In this document: positions 53,322 through 61,484 of the stretch, piece by piece
Layout of the letters: every line of letters starts with the position of its first letter
Position numbering within the stretch: position 1 is the stretch's first letter
NCBI GenBank assembly: GCA_046350555.1
Contig: JAXMAF010000020.1
Location: forward strand, 1-64,000
DNA from: JAXMAF01 sp046350555
GTDB lineage: Bacteria; Planctomycetota; Phycisphaerae; Phycisphaerales; SM1A02
DNA: 64,000 nt
Direction of reading: 5' to 3'
Position numbers and translations under genes: made by a program
Notes under the pieces: model-generated
What the model was told of the DNA's origin: nothing
The model's database searches: none
Seen by the model: the letters and a program-made list of their open reading frames with translations, nothing else

Positions 53322-55760
53322 ATGAACATGCGCAAGGTCGTGAGCAACGTGAGGGTGTTCCGACGTGATATGGATTCCAGTCGACCTCCATGCGTTCGAC
53401 CCCCTGCCCACGGCGGTGTCTCACGGCGGAATTCGGTTGGGTGGGGCGCGAGAATCAAATGGGACGCGCATGAGTGGTCCATCGCCATCGTCGCGGCGAC
53501 GGCGTTGGGCGCTGCGGCAGTCGCGGCCCCGCCGCTCGTCACGTTCACATCGCAGAATCCATGGCCGACCGGCTACTCCGGATCGATCACGATCAAGAAC
53601 GACGGCACGGCACCGATCGACAACTGGGTGCTCACCTTCACGAACGGACCAAGCTGGTCGGACATGTGGAACGCGCAGGGTTCGGTGAACGGCGCCGAGG
53701 CCACGATCACCCACGCCCCCTGGAACGGCGTGATCGCGCCCGGCGAAACCGTCGCGATCGGCTTCACGGGGGAAGGAACGTTGGTCGAGGATGTGCTCGA
53801 CTGCAAGGTGAACGGCGTCCCCGCGACCGTCGCCTATGTCGGCGCCGCGCCCGGCGGCGGTCCAGCGCCCCTCCAGATCTCGACCAGCGCGCTGCCGAAC
53901 GCCACCATCGGCGTGCCGTATGCCGCGGCGCTGATCGCCACCGGAGGCACGGGTCCATACACGTGGTCGCTCGATTCGGGCATGCTGCCTCCGGGCCTGG
54001 CGCTCGCGACGGGCGGCGCGATCGCGGGCACGCCGACCGACAATGGCACGGCGAACTGCGTCTTCAAGGTGACCGATGCCGAGCTCGCGACCGCGACCCG
54101 CTCACTTTCGCTCGTCGTGACGAACCCACCGGCGCTCTCGATCGGCGATGCCCAGATCGTGCTCGCACCCCTCGCGGATCCGGGTGGGGGTGGCGCCCCC
54201 GGCTTCCTCTCGACCAACGGCAACCAGATCGTGGACTCCGCGGGCAATCCCGTGCGCATCACCGGCATCAACTGGTTCGGGTTCGAGACGGGCAACCATG
54301 TGGTCCACGGCCTCTGGAGCCGCAACTACAAGGAGATGCTCGATCAGGTGAAGCAGCTTGGGTTCAACACCCTGCGGCTCCCCTACTGCAATGCCACGTT
54401 GGAGAGCGGCGCCGCGACGAACAGCATCAACTTCGCCAAGAACCCCGATCTCGTCGGCCTGACGCCCATCCAGGTCCTCGACGCGATCATCGCCCACTGC
54501 GCCGAGATCGGACTGCGCGTCATCCTCGACCGGCACTCCGCGAAGGCCGACAACTACGTCAACGAGGATGTCTGGTACATCCCGGGAAGCGCCACCTACA
54601 CGGAACAACGGTGGATCGACGACTGGGTCATGTTGGCCGATCGCTACAAGGGCGACCCCACGGTCATCGGCGCCGACCTCTTCAACGAACCGAAGAAGAG
54701 CGCGACGTGGGGCGACAGCAACGCGCTCACCGACTGGAACAAGGCGGCTGAGCGCTGCGGCAACGCGATCCTCGCGGCGAACCCCGACTGGCTGATCATC
54801 GTCGAGGGCACCGAGAAGTTCGATGGCCAGTCGACCTGGTGGGGCGGCAACCTCATCGGCGCGGCGCAGTTTCCGGTGCTGTTGAACGTCGGCGGCAAGC
54901 TCGTCTACTCGATGCACGACTATCCCGCGAGCGTCTACGCCCAGGCGTGGTTCGGCGCGCCGGACTATCCCGACAACCTCGACACCGTCTGGCACACCCA
55001 TTGGGGCTACCTGTTCGAGGAGAACACGGCGCCACTGCTCCTCGGCGAGTTCGGCTCGAAGCTTGCGACGACGAGCGATCAGCAGTGGCTCGACACGCTC
55101 ACCGACTACATCGACGGCGACCTGAACCTCGACGGCCAGGGTGACCTTGCGGGGACGCAGAAGGGCATGAGCTGGACCTATTGGTGTCTCAACCCCAACA
55201 GCAGCGACACCGGTGGGATCCTGGCCGACGACTGGACCACGGTGAACACCGACAAGATGGCTTACATCCAGGCCAGCTTGGCGCCGCTTCTCGACGGTGG
55301 CGGCGGCCAGCCGCCGCAAACCATGACCTTCCCGGTCACGCTGTCGAGCGCACCGGGCCCGGGCGGCACCGTCAGCGTCGCGTGGACCACGGTCGACGGC
55401 ACGGCGATCGGCGGCGTCGACTACATCGCCTCGAGTGGCACGCTCGTCTTCGAGAGTGGCGTGACATCGCGCAGCATCGTGATCGTCGTTCCGCCGCACG
55501 CGGCGGCCGCAACGGTGCAGTTCACCGTGCAGTTGAGTGCGCCTGTTGGCGCGACGCTGCTGGATGGCGCTGCCCCCGGCACCATCGTCGCAGGCTGCCC
55601 CGGCGACCTCGACGGCTCGGGCGCCGTCGACGGCGGCGACCTTGGAATCATGCTCGCGACATGGGGAAACGGCGATCCGCTCGCCGATCTCGACGGCAGC
55701 GGCCTCGTGGACGGCGGCGACATCGGGCTGCTTCTCGCCGCGTGGGGCGCGTGTCCATAG
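53322..55760 (+). CDS. Secreted multi-domain GH5 cellulase (CBM2-like, Ig-like, GH5, Calx-beta, dockerin-like)
   Basis: An 812-aa endoglucanase-type enzyme. Domains in order: CBM2-like cellulose binding (PPLVTFTSQNPWPTGYSGSI, NWVLTFTNGPSWSDMWNAQG), a putative Ig domain (LPNATIGVPYAAALIATGGT), the GH5 catalytic barrel (GNPVRITGINWFGFETGNHV; acid/base Glu in LFNEPKKS near residue 456; nucleophile Glu in LLGEFGSK near 576), a Calx-beta domain (VDGTAIGGVDYIASSGTLVF), and two dockerin-like units (DLDGSGAVDGGDLGIMLATW, DLDGSGLVDGGDIGLLLAAW). The N-terminus is odd: MNMRKVVSNVR is split from the hydrophobic core SIAIVAATALGAAAVAAP by 36 codons of family A repeat copy 8, in frame. Without the repeat a normal signal peptide results; with it, export may be impaired. 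Confidence 0.9.
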   Translation: MNMRKVVSNVRVFRRDMDSSRPPCVRPPAHGGVSRRNSVGWGARIKWDAHEWSIAIVAATALGAAAVAAPPLVTFTSQNPWPTGYSGSITIKNDGTAPIDNWVLTFTNGPSWSDMWNAQGSVNGAEATITHAPWNGVIAPGETVAIGFTGEGTLVEDVLDCKVNGVPATVAYVGAAPGGGPAPLQISTSALPNATIGVPYAAALIATGGTGPYTWSLDSGMLPPGLALATGGAIAGTPTDNGTANCVFKVTDAELATATRSLSLVVTNPPALSIGDAQIVLAPLADPGGGGAPGFLSTNGNQIVDSAGNPVRITGINWFGFETGNHVVHGLWSRNYKEMLDQVKQLGFNTLRLPYCNATLESGAATNSINFAKNPDLVGLTPIQVLDAIIAHCAEIGLRVILDRHSAKADNYVNEDVWYIPGSATYTEQRWIDDWVMLADRYKGDPTVIGADLFNEPKKSATWGDSNALTDWNKAAERCGNAILAANPDWLIIVEGTEKFDGQSTWWGGNLIGAAQFPVLLNVGGKLVYSMHDYPASVYAQAWFGAPDYPDNLDTVWHTHWGYLFEENTAPLLLGEFGSKLATTSDQQWLDTLTDYIDGDLNLDGQGDLAGTQKGMSWTYWCLNPNSSDTGGILADDWTTVNTDKMAYIQASLAPLLDGGGGQPPQTMTFPVTLSSAPGPGGTVSVAWTTVDGTAIGGVDYIASSGTLVFESGVTSRSIVIVVPPHAAAATVQFTVQLSAPVGATLLDGAAPGTIVAGCPGDLDGSGAVDGGDLGIMLATWGNGDPLADLDGSGLVDGGDIGLLLAAWGACP
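53367..53474 (+). repeat. Family A repeat, copy 8, inside the cellulase gene
   Basis: A full-length 108-bp copy in forward orientation, open in the cellulase frame (coding MDSSRPPCVRPPAHGGVSRR onward). It lies between the positively charged start and the hydrophobic core of the signal peptide. Confidence 0.9.
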
Positions 55761-55820
55761 GCGCGCTTCGTCGCGCTCGCGAACGTAATGGCGGGCGGCG
55801 ATCGACGAGCAAGGATCCGA

Positions 55821-56229
55821 TCAACCAAAGACCTGCCAGAGTTGCACTCCATCGCCGATGACCGCCACAAGCACGCCGATGATCGACACCACGACCCCGA
55901 CCGCCGTGGCGGCGTGCAGCCGCAGATAGCGGTGGCATGCGGCGATCCACCAGACGAAGAGTCCTAAGAGCGGCACCCCGAGCCCGAGAACGCCGCAGAG
56001 CCAACCATCGGACAGGAGCGGCAGCTTGATGGCGGCGATCGCGGAAACGTATTGGGTCAACGGCCGCACACAGAGGGGGACGAGAAGCAGGACGAGCGCA
56101 GAGGTCGACCCACTCGAAGACGAGACCGCACTCGGCGCATGTCCCGTTGACGGGACACGCGTCGATCCACTGGCTCATCGCGCCACGAAGGTCGTAGCGG
56201 CATCGCGGACAGCATGCGCCCCGGCTCAC
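55821..56229 (-). pseudogene. Zinc-ribbon membrane protein, one frameshift
   Basis: The GTG at 56229 overlaps the stop of the LamG gene (GTGA) and opens a zinc ribbon: CCPRCRYDLRG and then CPVNGTCAECGLVFEWVD, a pattern common in planctomycetes. About 40 codons later the expected membrane part (SALVLLLVPLCVRPLTQYVS, then LCGVLGLGVPLLGLFVWWIA and VVVSIIGVLVAVIG) lies in another frame, ending at 55821. The total length needs one single-base correction near 56100. The gene is either frameshifted by sequence error or inactive. Function unknown. Confidence 0.5.
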
Positions 56230-57170
56230 GCGCTCCACGCCCCGAGGAGCTGGCCAAGATCGCTGCCGCCCACGCTGCCGTCGCAATCGAAGTCGGCGGG
56301 GCACGAGGCGCCGCACGGCCCCCACGCGCCGAGGAAGATGCCCAGGTCGGCGCCGTTGACGACGCCGTCGTGGTTGAGGTCGAAGACGTCCGGGGCGACC
56401 TCGCCGGGATTGTCGAACATCGCCTGCACCTGCCGGCACGAGAGCGCCGTGTCGTAGATCTGCACGTCGTCGAGCAGGCCGTCGTAGTTGGCGACGGTCG
56501 TGCCGCTGGACATCGTGAAGCCGCCGAAGACCAGTTGCGAGGCCGTGGCCACGATGGACGTCGTGGGTCCGGTCGCCTCGGCGAGGCCGCCGTCGACGTA
56601 GATCGACTTGAGCACGCCGGCGTTCACCACGCCGACGATCTGATGCCATGCGTTGTCGTTGAGCGGCGTGGTTCCGGTCACCTCGCCGCCGCAGGTGTTG
56701 CTCGTGTAGAACGAGGCTCGATTCGGGAGGCCATAGCAGCCGCCCGTCGTTCCACCGAAGACGATCCATCCATTGAAGAAGCCGCTGGTGTGCTTGGAGA
56801 CGGGAACCTGGGTCTCCGCGACGGCGGCGTCGAGCTTCACCCAGAGTGCGACCGTGAAGTCGGCGTTGCCCGCGAACTCGAAGATGTCGCCAAGGACCAC
56901 CCGATCGCCGGTTGCGCGACTGAACGAAAGCGCGCTTCCCGCCACCCCACCACCGACGAAGGTCGCGTTGCCGAGGATCGTGCCGTTGTTCGCGCCGGCA
57001 ACGTCGAGAACGACCGTGCCGCCGGCCTGGTCCATCGGCCAGTGTCCGACCAGACCGGCGTGCGCCGCCGTCGAGGCGACCATCGCCGCAACGGCGACGG
57101 TGAACTGCATGAACGGCGCGAACGAGACGAACGACATGAACGGAACGACGCGACGCGCGCGGCTGGCCAT
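56226..57170 (-). CDS. Secreted LamG-domain protein with two dockerin-like modules
   Basis: A 314-aa exported protein, similar in design to the one at 27551. The start at 57170 follows GGAGCAACCC and gives a signal peptide (RVVPFMSFVSFAPFMQFTVA, VAAMVASTAAHA). The LamG domain shows LVGHWPMDQAGGTVVLDVAG, DFTVALWVKLDAAV, AWHQIVGVVNAGVLKSIYVD and YDGLLDDVQIYDTALSCRQV. The tail has DLNHDGVVNGADLGIFLGAW and DFDCDGSVGGSDLGQLLGAW. It is probably extracellular or surface-bound with a carbohydrate-binding role. A zinc-ribbon gene is coupled at its 3' end. Confidence 0.87.
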   Translation of the reverse strand: MASRARRVVPFMSFVSFAPFMQFTVAVAAMVASTAAHAGLVGHWPMDQAGGTVVLDVAGANNGTILGNATFVGGGVAGSALSFSRATGDRVVLGDIFEFAGNADFTVALWVKLDAAVAETQVPVSKHTSGFFNGWIVFGGTTGGCYGLPNRASFYTSNTCGGEVTGTTPLNDNAWHQIVGVVNAGVLKSIYVDGGLAEATGPTTSIVATASQLVFGGFTMSSGTTVANYDGLLDDVQIYDTALSCRQVQAMFDNPGEVAPDVFDLNHDGVVNGADLGIFLGAWGPCGASCPADFDCDGSVGGSDLGQLLGAWSA

Positions 57171-57403
57171 GGGTTGCTCCTGGCGGGGGTGACGGGAATC
57201 CACACGAGAATCGTCGATCATCGCCGCGGTGGCAAGCGGACTCGCGTCGGTTCGCCGGCAAGCGAACCCACCGAACGAGGGCTCGTGTCGCCGCCCATGG
57301 TTGGAACAAGTGGTTCGCTCGATCCTCCGTGGCGATCGGATCCCCGATGGCTACCCAGTATCATGCGTCACGACTCTGGTGCGGCAATCGTCTGGGAGGT
57401 GGC

Positions 57404-59401
57404 ATGCTCTTTCTATCGTACAGACAACGTGATGAGGCGATTGTCGAGGCAGTCAGCGGCTACCTGAACAACATCCACTCGCTTCCAACGTACTTCCATC
57501 CCCACCGTCGCACGGTCGACTCCACCTGGATGGAGCAGATCTCGGAAGCGCTCAGCACGTGCGACGCCACGGTCTCGTTTCTCGGGGACGAGATTGGGGA
57601 GATTCAGCGCGAGGAGATGAAGCATGCGGGAGTGACACATGCCCCGGCGCTCTGCGTCGTCCGCCTGAGCGAAGGCGCACGCGTCGCGCAGGTCGCGAGC
57701 TGGTCGGGCGCGGCCCCGATCAACGCGTTTGGGCTGGACGAGTCATCCGCACGCAAGTGCGCCGAGGATATCGCGAAGATCATGTACCGGAGCCGCCTCG
57801 GCGCCGTCCCGTTCGGCTATCCCTTCAGCTACGAGAAGGAGATCGTCGACGAGTTCGTCGACCCCACGAAGACCCAGTCCGGCCGCCCCATCCCCGATCG
57901 ATGGCCGCGCGAGATGTGTGTCCCGGCCGGACAGGCGTATGCGAATCCGGTTCCGCCAGCCATGATCGGCGAACTCCAGGAGACAGGCATCGCCGCGAGC
58001 CGCGTCAACGTGGTGGCGCGCGCCGACACCAAGCTGCAACCCTACTCGTTGCTCGAGGCGCGACCGCGCAGGTGGCTCGTGTATCCCGCAGCGCCCTACG
58101 CACCGATGCTGCGAGTCGGCATCCTCGTCTCCGGCGGGATCGCCCCGGGGATCAACGCGGTCATCAGCGGCATCTGGCACCGGCATCGGCTGTACTCGGA
58201 GTGCTCGCGGGATCCGAAATACGGACAAGAGCGCCCCCACAAGATCGAGGTCTACGGGTACTACGAAGGCTTCAAGGCGCTTCTCGAACGCACGCACGGC
58301 CACGCCCCAAGCAAGCCGTTCAAGGAACTGCACGAGCGCAACGGCGAGTTCGTCGACGAGCACGCCCATCTCGGCGGCTCAATGATCGGAACGTCCCGCT
58401 GCGACCGGCTCATCTCCAGTTCGAAGCGCGACAAGCTGGAGGCGCTCGACGCCATCCTGGCCACCTTGCACCACGACAAGGTGGACATCCTCTATGTCAT
58501 CGGTGGCGACGGCAGCATGCGTGCCGCGCATGAACTCTACTGTCGCGCGAGCAGCGCCGGCCAGGTGAGGCGCCCACTTTCGATCGTCGGCATCCCGAAG
58601 ACGATGGACAACGACATCCTTTGGGTGTGGCAGGCGTTCGGCTTCATGTCCGCGGTCGAGCGCGCCCGGGAGACGATCCAGCACATCCAGACCGAGGTGC
58701 AGTCCAATCCTCGCCTTGCCGTGGTGCAGCTCTTCGGTTCCGACTCCGGCTTCGTCACAGCGCATGCGGTCCTGGGCGCCGGCGGTTGCGACTGCGCGTT
58801 GGTGCCGGAGGTGTCGTACTCGATGACGGAGCTGTCCGCGCACATCGGCGATCGCCTGCTGGAGCGCCGACGGGAGAACAGCAAGGCCCATGGCATGATC
58901 GTGATGGCCGAGGCGGCGATCCCGGAGGATGCCGACCGCTACCTCAACGGCGACGTGGCGAAGCTCAGCGAACCGGAGAGACGGGCGGTCGAGCTGTACC
59001 TGGACCAAAAGCGGCGGGTGCGCGGCCAGATACCCGACGAGCTTCGCACGGCCGGCCTGAAGATCGTTTCGCGCGTGCTCGAGGACCACATCCGGCGCCT
59101 GGATCCCAACGATCCGTATTGGAGGAGTTTTCGCGTCCTGACGAACGAACCAAGGCACATCATCAGGGCCGTGGCGCCCAGCGTCTCCGACGTGGTCTTC
59201 GGCCAGCGCCTCGGCGCCTTGGCGGTCGACAACGCCATGGCGGGCTACACGAACTTCATGATCAGCCAATGGCTCACGGAGTACGTCGTGGTGCCCTTGG
59301 AGCTGGTGGTCCTTGGAAGGAAGCGGCTTCCGGCGGAAGGCATCTTCTGGAAGTCGGTCCTCGCGAGCACCGGACAGCCCAACCTGGCAAGCCCGGTCTG
59401 A
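57404..59401 (+). CDS. TIR domain fused to a phosphofructokinase-like domain
   Basis: A single 665-aa frame; the ATG at 57404 follows GGGAGGTGGC. Residues 1-128 form a TIR domain: MLFLSYRQRDEAIVEAV (box 1), ISEALSTCDATVSFLGDE, QREEMKHA with Glu71 as the likely catalytic glutamate, and CVVRLSEGARVAQVASW. TIR enzymes of this kind cleave NAD or make signal nucleotides in immunity. Residues 129-235 are a linker of unknown fold. Residues 236-659 are phosphofructokinase-like: VGILVSGGIAPGINAVISG, GGSMIGTSR, VIGGDGSMRAAHEL (Gly as in ATP-using enzymes), GIPKTMDNDI (catalytic Asp kept), SVLASTGQP at the end. The MGRHSG substrate motif is altered to FGSDSG (444-449). It has no signal peptide and stands alone. 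The domain calls are firm; the function is inference. Confidence 0.92.
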   Translation: MLFLSYRQRDEAIVEAVSGYLNNIHSLPTYFHPHRRTVDSTWMEQISEALSTCDATVSFLGDEIGEIQREEMKHAGVTHAPALCVVRLSEGARVAQVASWSGAAPINAFGLDESSARKCAEDIAKIMYRSRLGAVPFGYPFSYEKEIVDEFVDPTKTQSGRPIPDRWPREMCVPAGQAYANPVPPAMIGELQETGIAASRVNVVARADTKLQPYSLLEARPRRWLVYPAAPYAPMLRVGILVSGGIAPGINAVISGIWHRHRLYSECSRDPKYGQERPHKIEVYGYYEGFKALLERTHGHAPSKPFKELHERNGEFVDEHAHLGGSMIGTSRCDRLISSSKRDKLEALDAILATLHHDKVDILYVIGGDGSMRAAHELYCRASSAGQVRRPLSIVGIPKTMDNDILWVWQAFGFMSAVERARETIQHIQTEVQSNPRLAVVQLFGSDSGFVTAHAVLGAGGCDCALVPEVSYSMTELSAHIGDRLLERRRENSKAHGMIVMAEAAIPEDADRYLNGDVAKLSEPERRAVELYLDQKRRVRGQIPDELRTAGLKIVSRVLEDHIRRLDPNDPYWRSFRVLTNEPRHIIRAVAPSVSDVVFGQRLGALAVDNAMAGYTNFMISQWLTEYVVVPLELVVLGRKRLPAEGIFWKSVLASTGQPNLASPV

Positions 59402-59454
59402 TCGGCTGTTCGTCCCATGCGGACTCCATGTGATCCTCGGACGTTGGCGCTCGT

Positions 59455-59503
59455 TGTGGTGCAGGCCTCTGGACTGCATCGCAGCCGAGACGGCTGCACC
59501 ACA
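59455..59503. repeat. Palindromic intergenic element
   Basis: A 10-bp perfect terminal inverted repeat (TGTGGTGCAG/CTGCACCACA) encloses two smaller hairpins, one being GCAGCC-GAGAC-GGCTGC. It lies between the TIR-PFK gene and the convergent nuclease gene. It may act as a terminator; similar GTGCAGGC palindromes are dispersed in some related genomes. Confidence 0.6.
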
Positions 59504-59579
59504 AGCCCGGCGGATGCTCGCTGCGCGCGGACGAGGAAAACGATCGCCGGCTCTCGAGACCGGTCTTCGTCGCCGACTC

Positions 59580-60599
59580 CTACCGATCGGGAGGGGTCCC
59601 CACCGCAGGCCGCGACGCGGCTCCATCCGGCGCCGGCGTCGCGAAGAGCCTGTTGAGCAGCGCCGCGAGCCGCACGCCGCCGGCGGCGAGGCGGTCGAGG
59701 ACGATGCCGATGTTCCGGTCGTAGTAGACCTCGCCGAGGATGCCGTTTGGCGGAAGCTCGCGATAGATGCGGCGCGTGATCGTCAGCGACTCGTTCGCCC
59801 AGTCGATCGGCGCGACCGAGGCCTGCCAATCGGACCGTTGCGTCGGGGTCGTCGCCTGGTCGATCTCGTCGGCGAGCGCCGACCAGTCGCCGTGCGTGCG
59901 GTGCTCGAGGATCGTCGCGTCCCAGACCGCGTGCAGGTTCATGAAGGGATGGCCGAACGCGGTGAGCTTCGTGTTGTTGCCGCCGCGATCGTCGGCGTAC
60001 GAGACGTGCAGCGGCTGGTGGACGTCGCCCACGAAGTGGACGAGGAACCTGAGCGCCGCCGCGCGCACCTCCGCAGGCTGGCTCCGATCCCGGGCGAGGG
60101 CCGAGTACGTCTCGATCGCCTGAAGGACGCAACTGGTCGTCGCCGGATCCGGGGCGTGGATCGACTCCGCGGTTGCGGCGGGCGGTGCGCCCGACGCGCC
60201 GTTCGAGCCACCTGGACCGCCGGCGCCGCCGGCGACACGTGCGCGGTCGGCGCCACCCGCGCCGGCCGGATCACCCGCGCCTTGCGCCCCCGCGGAGACC
60301 GGCGCCGGAACGCAGTCCCTCGCGACGTCGACGCTCGACGCGTCGCGCGGCACGTTGAGGTAGTGCAGCGGCTTCGCCCAGTCGTAGCGAGGATCGGTGC
60401 GGATGTCGTCGGCCCAGCATCCGGCCGTCCCGAGGTCGTCGTTGCCGAGCAGCTCGACGACCGCCGCCCGCGCCTCGGGCGAGAGATGCTTCGTGGCGAT
60501 GGCGCCCACGATGTGATGTCCCTCGCGGCCCCAGCCCAGGCATGGCGCGACGATCGCGAGCGGAACGAGCAGCCTGAGGGTGCCGTTGAATCTGGACAT
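59580..60599 (-). CDS. Secreted S1/P1-type nuclease
   Basis: A 339-aa exported zinc nuclease that degrades single-stranded DNA or RNA, or acts as a phospholipase C-like enzyme. The start at 60599 gives a signal peptide (MSRFNGTLRLLVPLAIVAPC, LG) and the mature end Trp-Gly-Arg-Glu-Gly-His-His, where Trp1 and the following histidine are zinc ligands in the family. Further ligand segments are visible: CWADDIRTD, PLHYLNVPRD, FLVHFVGDVHQPLHVSYADD, RGGNNTKL and NLHAVWDATILE. A glycine/alanine-rich insert (GAGDPAGAGGADRARVAGGA and more) interrupts the middle. It converges with the TIR-PFK gene. A nutrient or phosphate scavenging role is likely. Confidence 0.9.
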   Translation of the reverse strand: MSRFNGTLRLLVPLAIVAPCLGWGREGHHIVGAIATKHLSPEARAAVVELLGNDDLGTAGCWADDIRTDPRYDWAKPLHYLNVPRDASSVDVARDCVPAPVSAGAQGAGDPAGAGGADRARVAGGAGGPGGSNGASGAPPAATAESIHAPDPATTSCVLQAIETYSALARDRSQPAEVRAAALRFLVHFVGDVHQPLHVSYADDRGGNNTKLTAFGHPFMNLHAVWDATILEHRTHGDWSALADEIDQATTPTQRSDWQASVAPIDWANESLTITRRIYRELPPNGILGEVYYDRNIGIVLDRLAAGGVRLAALLNRLFATPAPDGAASRPAVGTPPDR

Positions 60600-60691
60600 C
60601 GAATGGCTCCGCGGTGCGTTGCGCCGGAAGCGTACCTGACCCGCGGGCGCATCGCGAAGCCGGACGTGGACGAATCGCGATGCGGGCGCCC

Positions 60692-60801
60692 TCATGCGCG
60701 TCCCGGTTGACTCTCGCCTCCCGCCCAATCCAATCCCGCCGTGAGGCGCCGCTGTGGGCAGATGGGGTCGAACGCATGCAGGTCGACTGGAATCCGTAGA
60801 A
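60692..60801 (-). repeat. Family A repeat, copy 9
   Basis: Full-length, reverse orientation (TCATGCGCGTCCCGGTTGAC to CAGGTCGACTGGAATCCGTA). It lies between the divergent S1/P1 nuclease and nuoC genes. Nearby at 60866-60893 is a short trace of the heptamer repeat type (CCCAATTCCGAATTCCCG). Confidence 0.92.
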
Positions 60802-60935
60802 GCCGTTCGAGCAAGTCGACCAACGTGACCCTGCGGGTATCCTCCGAACCTCGTGCGTCTCCCCGGCTCCCAATTCCGAATTCCCGTCGCGATGGACCCG
60901 CACAATCAACCTGGTCGCTCCACTAGACTCTCCCA

Positions 60936-61484
60936 ATGGCCACCCTCGACCATCCGACGCTGCCCATCGTGAAGGCCGCGTTTCCCGACGTGAAGTTCCT
61001 CGCCGCGGAGTTCCGCGGGCAGACGACGCTCGTGGCGCCGCCGACGGCGCTGCACGAGCTCATGCGCCTGCTGCGCGACGATCCGCGCTGCACCTACGAC
61101 TACCTCGTGGACGTGGTCGGCATCGACTACCTCGACTATCCGGCGGCGCAGCCGGGCCGGTTCGCGGTGGCCTACCTGCTGGCGTCGACGACGCATCCGC
61201 GCCGCCTCACGATCAAGACGTATGTCGATCCGACGATGGAGACCTCGGGCACCGCGGTCGATCCGGCGCTCGAGATCGACTCGATGTGCGACATCTGGCC
61301 CGGCGCCGAGTGGCCCGAGCGCGAGGTGTACGACATGTACGGCATCCGGTTCCGCAACCATCCGGACCTGCGGCGCATCCTGATGTGGAAGGACTATCCG
61401 GCGCATCCGCTGCGCAAGGACTACCCGCTGCGCGGCCGGCTGGAGCGCGAGACGTACGTGCAGCTCACCCGGGAATCGAGCTGA
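60936..61484 (+). CDS. nuoC: NADH-quinone oxidoreductase subunit C
   Basis: A 182-aa subunit of the peripheral arm of respiratory complex I. The family signature is complete: AEWPEREVYDMYGIRFRNHP, DLRRILMWKDYPAHPLRKDY PLRG. The N-terminal domain (YDYLVDVVGIDYLDYPAAQP, GRFAVAYLLASTTHPRRLTI) is normal. The ATG at 60936 has TAGACT 7 bp before it, suggesting a leaderless transcript. No other nuo gene is visible on either side, which is unusual because nuoA-B-C-D are normally together. Confidence 0.93.
   Translation: MATLDHPTLPIVKAAFPDVKFLAAEFRGQTTLVAPPTALHELMRLLRDDPRCTYDYLVDVVGIDYLDYPAAQPGRFAVAYLLASTTHPRRLTIKTYVDPTMETSGTAVDPALEIDSMCDIWPGAEWPEREVYDMYGIRFRNHPDLRRILMWKDYPAHPLRKDYPLRGRLERETYVQLTRESS

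Noticed and set aside
57404..59401. TIR-PFK as an assembly chimera
   Set aside because: The frame is continuous, with a good ribosome-binding site, uniform composition and a proper linker; no break is seen.
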